Positions 62,701 through 64,000 of a DNA stretch of 64,000 bases are shown in pieces (position 1 is the stretch's first letter; each line of letters begins with the position of its first letter). Source of the DNA: Paracentrotus lividus (taxonomy: Eukaryota; Echinodermata; Echinoidea; Camarodonta; Echinidae). The notes under the pieces are model-generated. The model saw only the letters and a list, made by a program, of their open reading frames with translations. It ran no database searches and had not been told where the DNA came from. The translations under genes and the position numbers were made by a program. The stretch spans positions 78,227,861 through 78,291,860 of the forward strand of contig CALNVZ010000174.1 in the NCBI GenBank assembly GCA_940671915.1. Reading direction: 5' to 3'.

Positions 62701-63425
62701 TCACTTAGTCTATTCCTGTAACAAACTGATGATAGACCAACCATTCATTTGAGAATAAGACGAAAATGCAATTAGACGAATTGGCAATTAGACCAAGGTG
62801 AAATTAGAGTAAATTGTTTGTAGACTAGACGGGATTTGTCCATGTTGTATTAGACAATCAGATAATTGGACCAATTGCTGTTAGACCAAGTGGATATAAC
62901 CCCTGTGTATGATTTAAAAGATTGTTAAAATCTCTCTCATGTCGTGTGTTTTCAGGAACAACATGTTCTCAGAGTAGATCCATCCGTATCATCCAAACTG
63001 GCTTATGTGTGAAGGATACAACAAACTACATTGAATTTTCATAAAATGAAAAAAATGTAGAAGGAAAAGAAACTGTAAAAAATAAATATAATTGGAAAAA
63101 AAAATGGAAAGTAACGATATCTTCATTTCTTGATGAAAATAATCAATACTGATTGCTAAACAGATGCTAATTTGTTGGCTTGAAAATGCATTTATTCTCT
63201 TTGTTGATTATCTTTCAGGGATCTGCATTCAACAACACCGACCAGAACTTTGAAGATGATGTCCTTCAGCTACTACTACAAGCAGAGGCCATGAAACAAC
63301 AAGAAAAGACCAATGATCAATCAAATACAGAGCAATGTAGTGAACGTTCGGAGACAGATGGGGTGAAGTTTGTTGAACAATATCCACCCCCAAGCTCAGA
63401 TGTTCAGGAAGGGGAGGATGGATGA
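47772..63425 (+). CDS. DNAJC17: DnaJ homolog subfamily C member 17, 10 coding exons
   Basis: J-domain co-chaperone of Hsp70 that associates with the spliceosome in other eukaryotes (relative of yeast Cwc23/Cwf23). Exons: 47772-47837, 48974-49043, 49613-49671, 50332-50419, 50926-51002, 58192-58288, 58759-58856, 59428-59505, 61750-61851, 63219-63425. All junctions are GT-AG and phases join to 313 aa, against about 304 in human. The J domain is at residues 6-75 (LDLYDILGV, then [11 protein letters not shown] with HPD at 35-37, then [12 protein letters not shown]). A charged coiled-coil region spans about 80-150. An RRM spans about 155-240 ([26 protein letters not shown]). The C-terminal helix [18 protein letters not shown] matches the family tail. 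Complete; the ATG is the first in-frame Met next to the J domain. Intron 5 is 7.2 kb. Confidence 0.94.
48225..48250. repeat. (CTT)n microsatellite
   Basis: About eight CTT units in DNAJC17 intron 1. Confidence 0.9.
48403..48531. mobile_element. 129 bp hAT-like MITE with exact 8 bp duplication
   Basis: GGGCTAGTGCAGTTTGG at left; the complement of the right end is GGGCTAGTGCAGTTTAG. TATATTTC occurs at 48395-48402 and again at 48532-48539. The 8 bp site plus the AGGGCTAG-type terminus fit hAT. Lies in DNAJC17 intron 1. The interior contains CCCTACCCTAACCCTAG. Confidence 0.85.
49315..49416. repeat. 102 bp foldback repeat with about 32 bp arms
   Basis: AAGGAGCCTGAGCTTTCGAT at left is mirrored exactly at right, continuing with GCAGAATC/GATTCTGC. 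A second inner hairpin AGAGACATTTTGTCTCT sits at the centre. Lies in DNAJC17 intron 2. Confidence 0.85.
54060..55500 (+). repeat. Tandem array with TGACCTCTGACCTTTGACCT units in DNAJC17 intron 5
   Basis: Anchors near 54226, 54342, 54484, 54652, 54792, 54968, 55180 and 55350. Each is followed by a TTCATATGGTTGTCACCAAA-like word and preceded by CATTTTCACAGG-like sequence, giving units of about 110-190 bp. Related GGTCAAAG words in the opposite orientation appear at 51.5-51.9 kb. The last two long units (54732-55114, 55115-55498) are near-duplicates. Confidence 0.75.
56022..58134. mobile_element. 2.1 kb element with GGCAATTCCAC ends, internal TAACGTCAGTTACC motifs and 5 bp duplication
   Basis: Begins GGCAATTCCACAG; the complement of its end begins GGCAATTCCACGG. 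CTTAT lies on both sides (56017-56021, 58135-58139). The interior carries spaced copies of (T)AACGTCAGTTACC near 56550, 56574, 57725, 57738 and 57930, and a variant at 58109. No transposase is recognisable. It ends 57 bp before exon 6 of DNAJC17. Confidence 0.75.
59526..60138. mobile_element. CAGTCTGTATCAAA mariner-type MITE with nested repeat
   Basis: Left CAGTCTGTATCAAATGAAAT, then GGAACAAGTGGGAAA. The complement of the right is CAAACTGTATCCAAAAG, then AATGGTACAACAGGGAAA. Same family as 26191. Between about 59595 and 59757 lies a smaller inverted structure (GGGCCCTGTAACACATGG at left, and CCAGGTCTCTATCACACAAA on the complement at right). Lies in DNAJC17 intron 8. Confidence 0.65.
60230..61690. 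other. Intron 8 remainder, probable dispersed repeat of unknown type
   Basis: No coding similarity. Local style (short CG-containing words in AT-rich DNA) resembles other repeats here, but I found no clear termini. Confidence 0.3.
62018..62901. mobile_element. GTCTAAT-family MITE, copy E, split by an insertion
   Basis: Opens GGGTAAATTGCCACTTAGTC as in copy B, stops at about 62053, resumes at about 62665 with CCATTTGGTCTCATCCC and closes GGATATAACCCC. Lies in DNAJC17 intron 9. Confidence 0.65.
62054..62664. mobile_element. Nested AGGCCGGG-terminated insertion
   Basis: Left edge CCCTTAAAAAGGCCGGGG; the complement of the right edge is CCCTAATCAGGCCGGGC, an imperfect inverted pair. About 610 bp, with GGGGGTTGAATC near the left and ATTCAACCCCCCC near the right as a second inverted pair. 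The open frames within it are not genes. Confidence 0.6.
62956..63012 (+). other. Candidate alternative terminal exon of DNAJC17
   Basis: Acceptor GTGTTTTCAG followed in phase 0 (the phase of exon 9) by an 18-codon frame, [18 protein letters not shown], then TGA. AATAAA lies at 63081, 69 bp after the stop. Use would replace the conserved 68-residue C-terminus. Supported only by sequence signals. Confidence 0.35.
63081..63086 (+). terminator. AATAAA downstream of the alternative exon
   Basis: Canonical poly(A) signal inside intron 9, only 133 bp upstream of the conserved last exon. No canonical AATAAA is seen between 63426 and 64000 for the main transcript. Confidence 0.35.
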
Positions 63426-63728
63426 ATATGGAAAATGGATTTGTTTTGAAATGTAACACTGTGGAATGCGGTTAAATGCTGAAATAGGGATAACCTATGG
63501 GAGATACGCAGATTACCAGAGATGTTTTTCCATCAAGCACTTGAGATCTACCGTAAGTCAACGAACCTACATGTTACTATCAGGAAACTTTCAACTATCA
63601 TATTTTTCTATCTGTGCCTCCCCCTGGATAGAATGCGAAATTTATACCCCGCTGGGCTTATACATTACCATGTCACTTGCACCCATTTTGCCCACTGTCC
63701 ATGAGGACTGCATAATTTATGCACAAAT

Positions 63729-64000
63729 AGACATTTGGTCAAATTCCTATTTTGAATAATTGCCAAGAAGTCTAAAACCCTTTTGGTCTAATTTATTTGT
63801 ATTTTACCAAATGTCTATTATCCTAAACAGTCATTAATCCAAATGAAACTTCGTGGAAGGGTTATTAACAACCCAAAAAGTCGGCCTTGTTTTTACCTGT
63901 TTATATCCACTTGGTTGGTCCAATGATCTGATTGACTAGTACCACATGGGCTAAATCAATATCATCCACCAACAGTTTGGTCTAACTTTCCCTTGGTCTA
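63729..64000. mobile_element. GTCTAAT-family MITE, copy F (cut by window edge)
   Basis: GACATTTGGTCAAATTCC, then TTTTGGTCTAATTT and finally TTTCCCTTGGTCTA at the last bases. The right end is outside the window. Confidence 0.55.

Noticed and set aside
62360..62708. Overlapping frames of 114 and 99 codons on both strands
   Set aside because: They lie entirely within the nested non-coding insertion in DNAJC17 intron 9.

Overview
This 64 kb window is animal nuclear DNA: AT-rich, gene-poor and packed with short transposon remnants. Three spliced protein genes, all on the + strand, can be assembled from conserved protein motifs and GT-AG junctions. The frequent tacatgta-type words, long repeat-filled introns, many tiny inverted-repeat transposons and invertebrate-style gene structures suggest a marine invertebrate deuterostome. 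My best guess is an echinoderm such as a sea urchin, but this is inference and not proven.

Layout. 1-2085 holds a 5'-truncated, frameshifted LINE on the - strand whose 3' end is a hexamer repeat. 2531-16877 is a complete 11-exon purple acid phosphatase gene (ACP7 type, 444 aa) with a signal peptide and all seven metal ligands. 17.1-35.2 kb is intergenic. It carries TA-flanked MITEs, a 1.1 kb hAT-like element with an exact 6 bp duplication and internal GCTCGCGC repeats, tRNA-derived sequences, a LINE scrap, a purine-rich block and a degenerate tandem array at 32.9-34.4 kb. 35202-42614 is a two-coding-exon BTB-BACK gene of the BTBD17/galectin-3-binding-protein-like group (517 aa). Its intron contains an 848 bp near-complete inverted repeat and other elements. 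42.6-47.6 kb is 3' flank followed by a long (GAT/GGT)n trinucleotide tract. 47772-63425 is a complete 10-exon DNAJC17 gene (J domain plus RRM, 313 aa) with a TATA-like box, a 7.2 kb repeat-rich intron 5 and a possible alternative last exon. 63.4-64 kb is 3' flank with another GTCTAAT-type repeat.

The three genes have unrelated roles: secreted or lysosomal phosphatase, BTB-BACK protein of unknown partner, and splicing-associated J protein. Nothing suggests a functional cluster. No operon, CRISPR array or prokaryotic defence system is present. The most noteworthy material is the non-autonomous transposon fauna (long hairpins, nested insertions, exact target-site duplications), a repeat-borne cluster of perfect DR1 nuclear-receptor motifs, a likely assembly duplication, and the candidate alternative DNAJC17 terminus.
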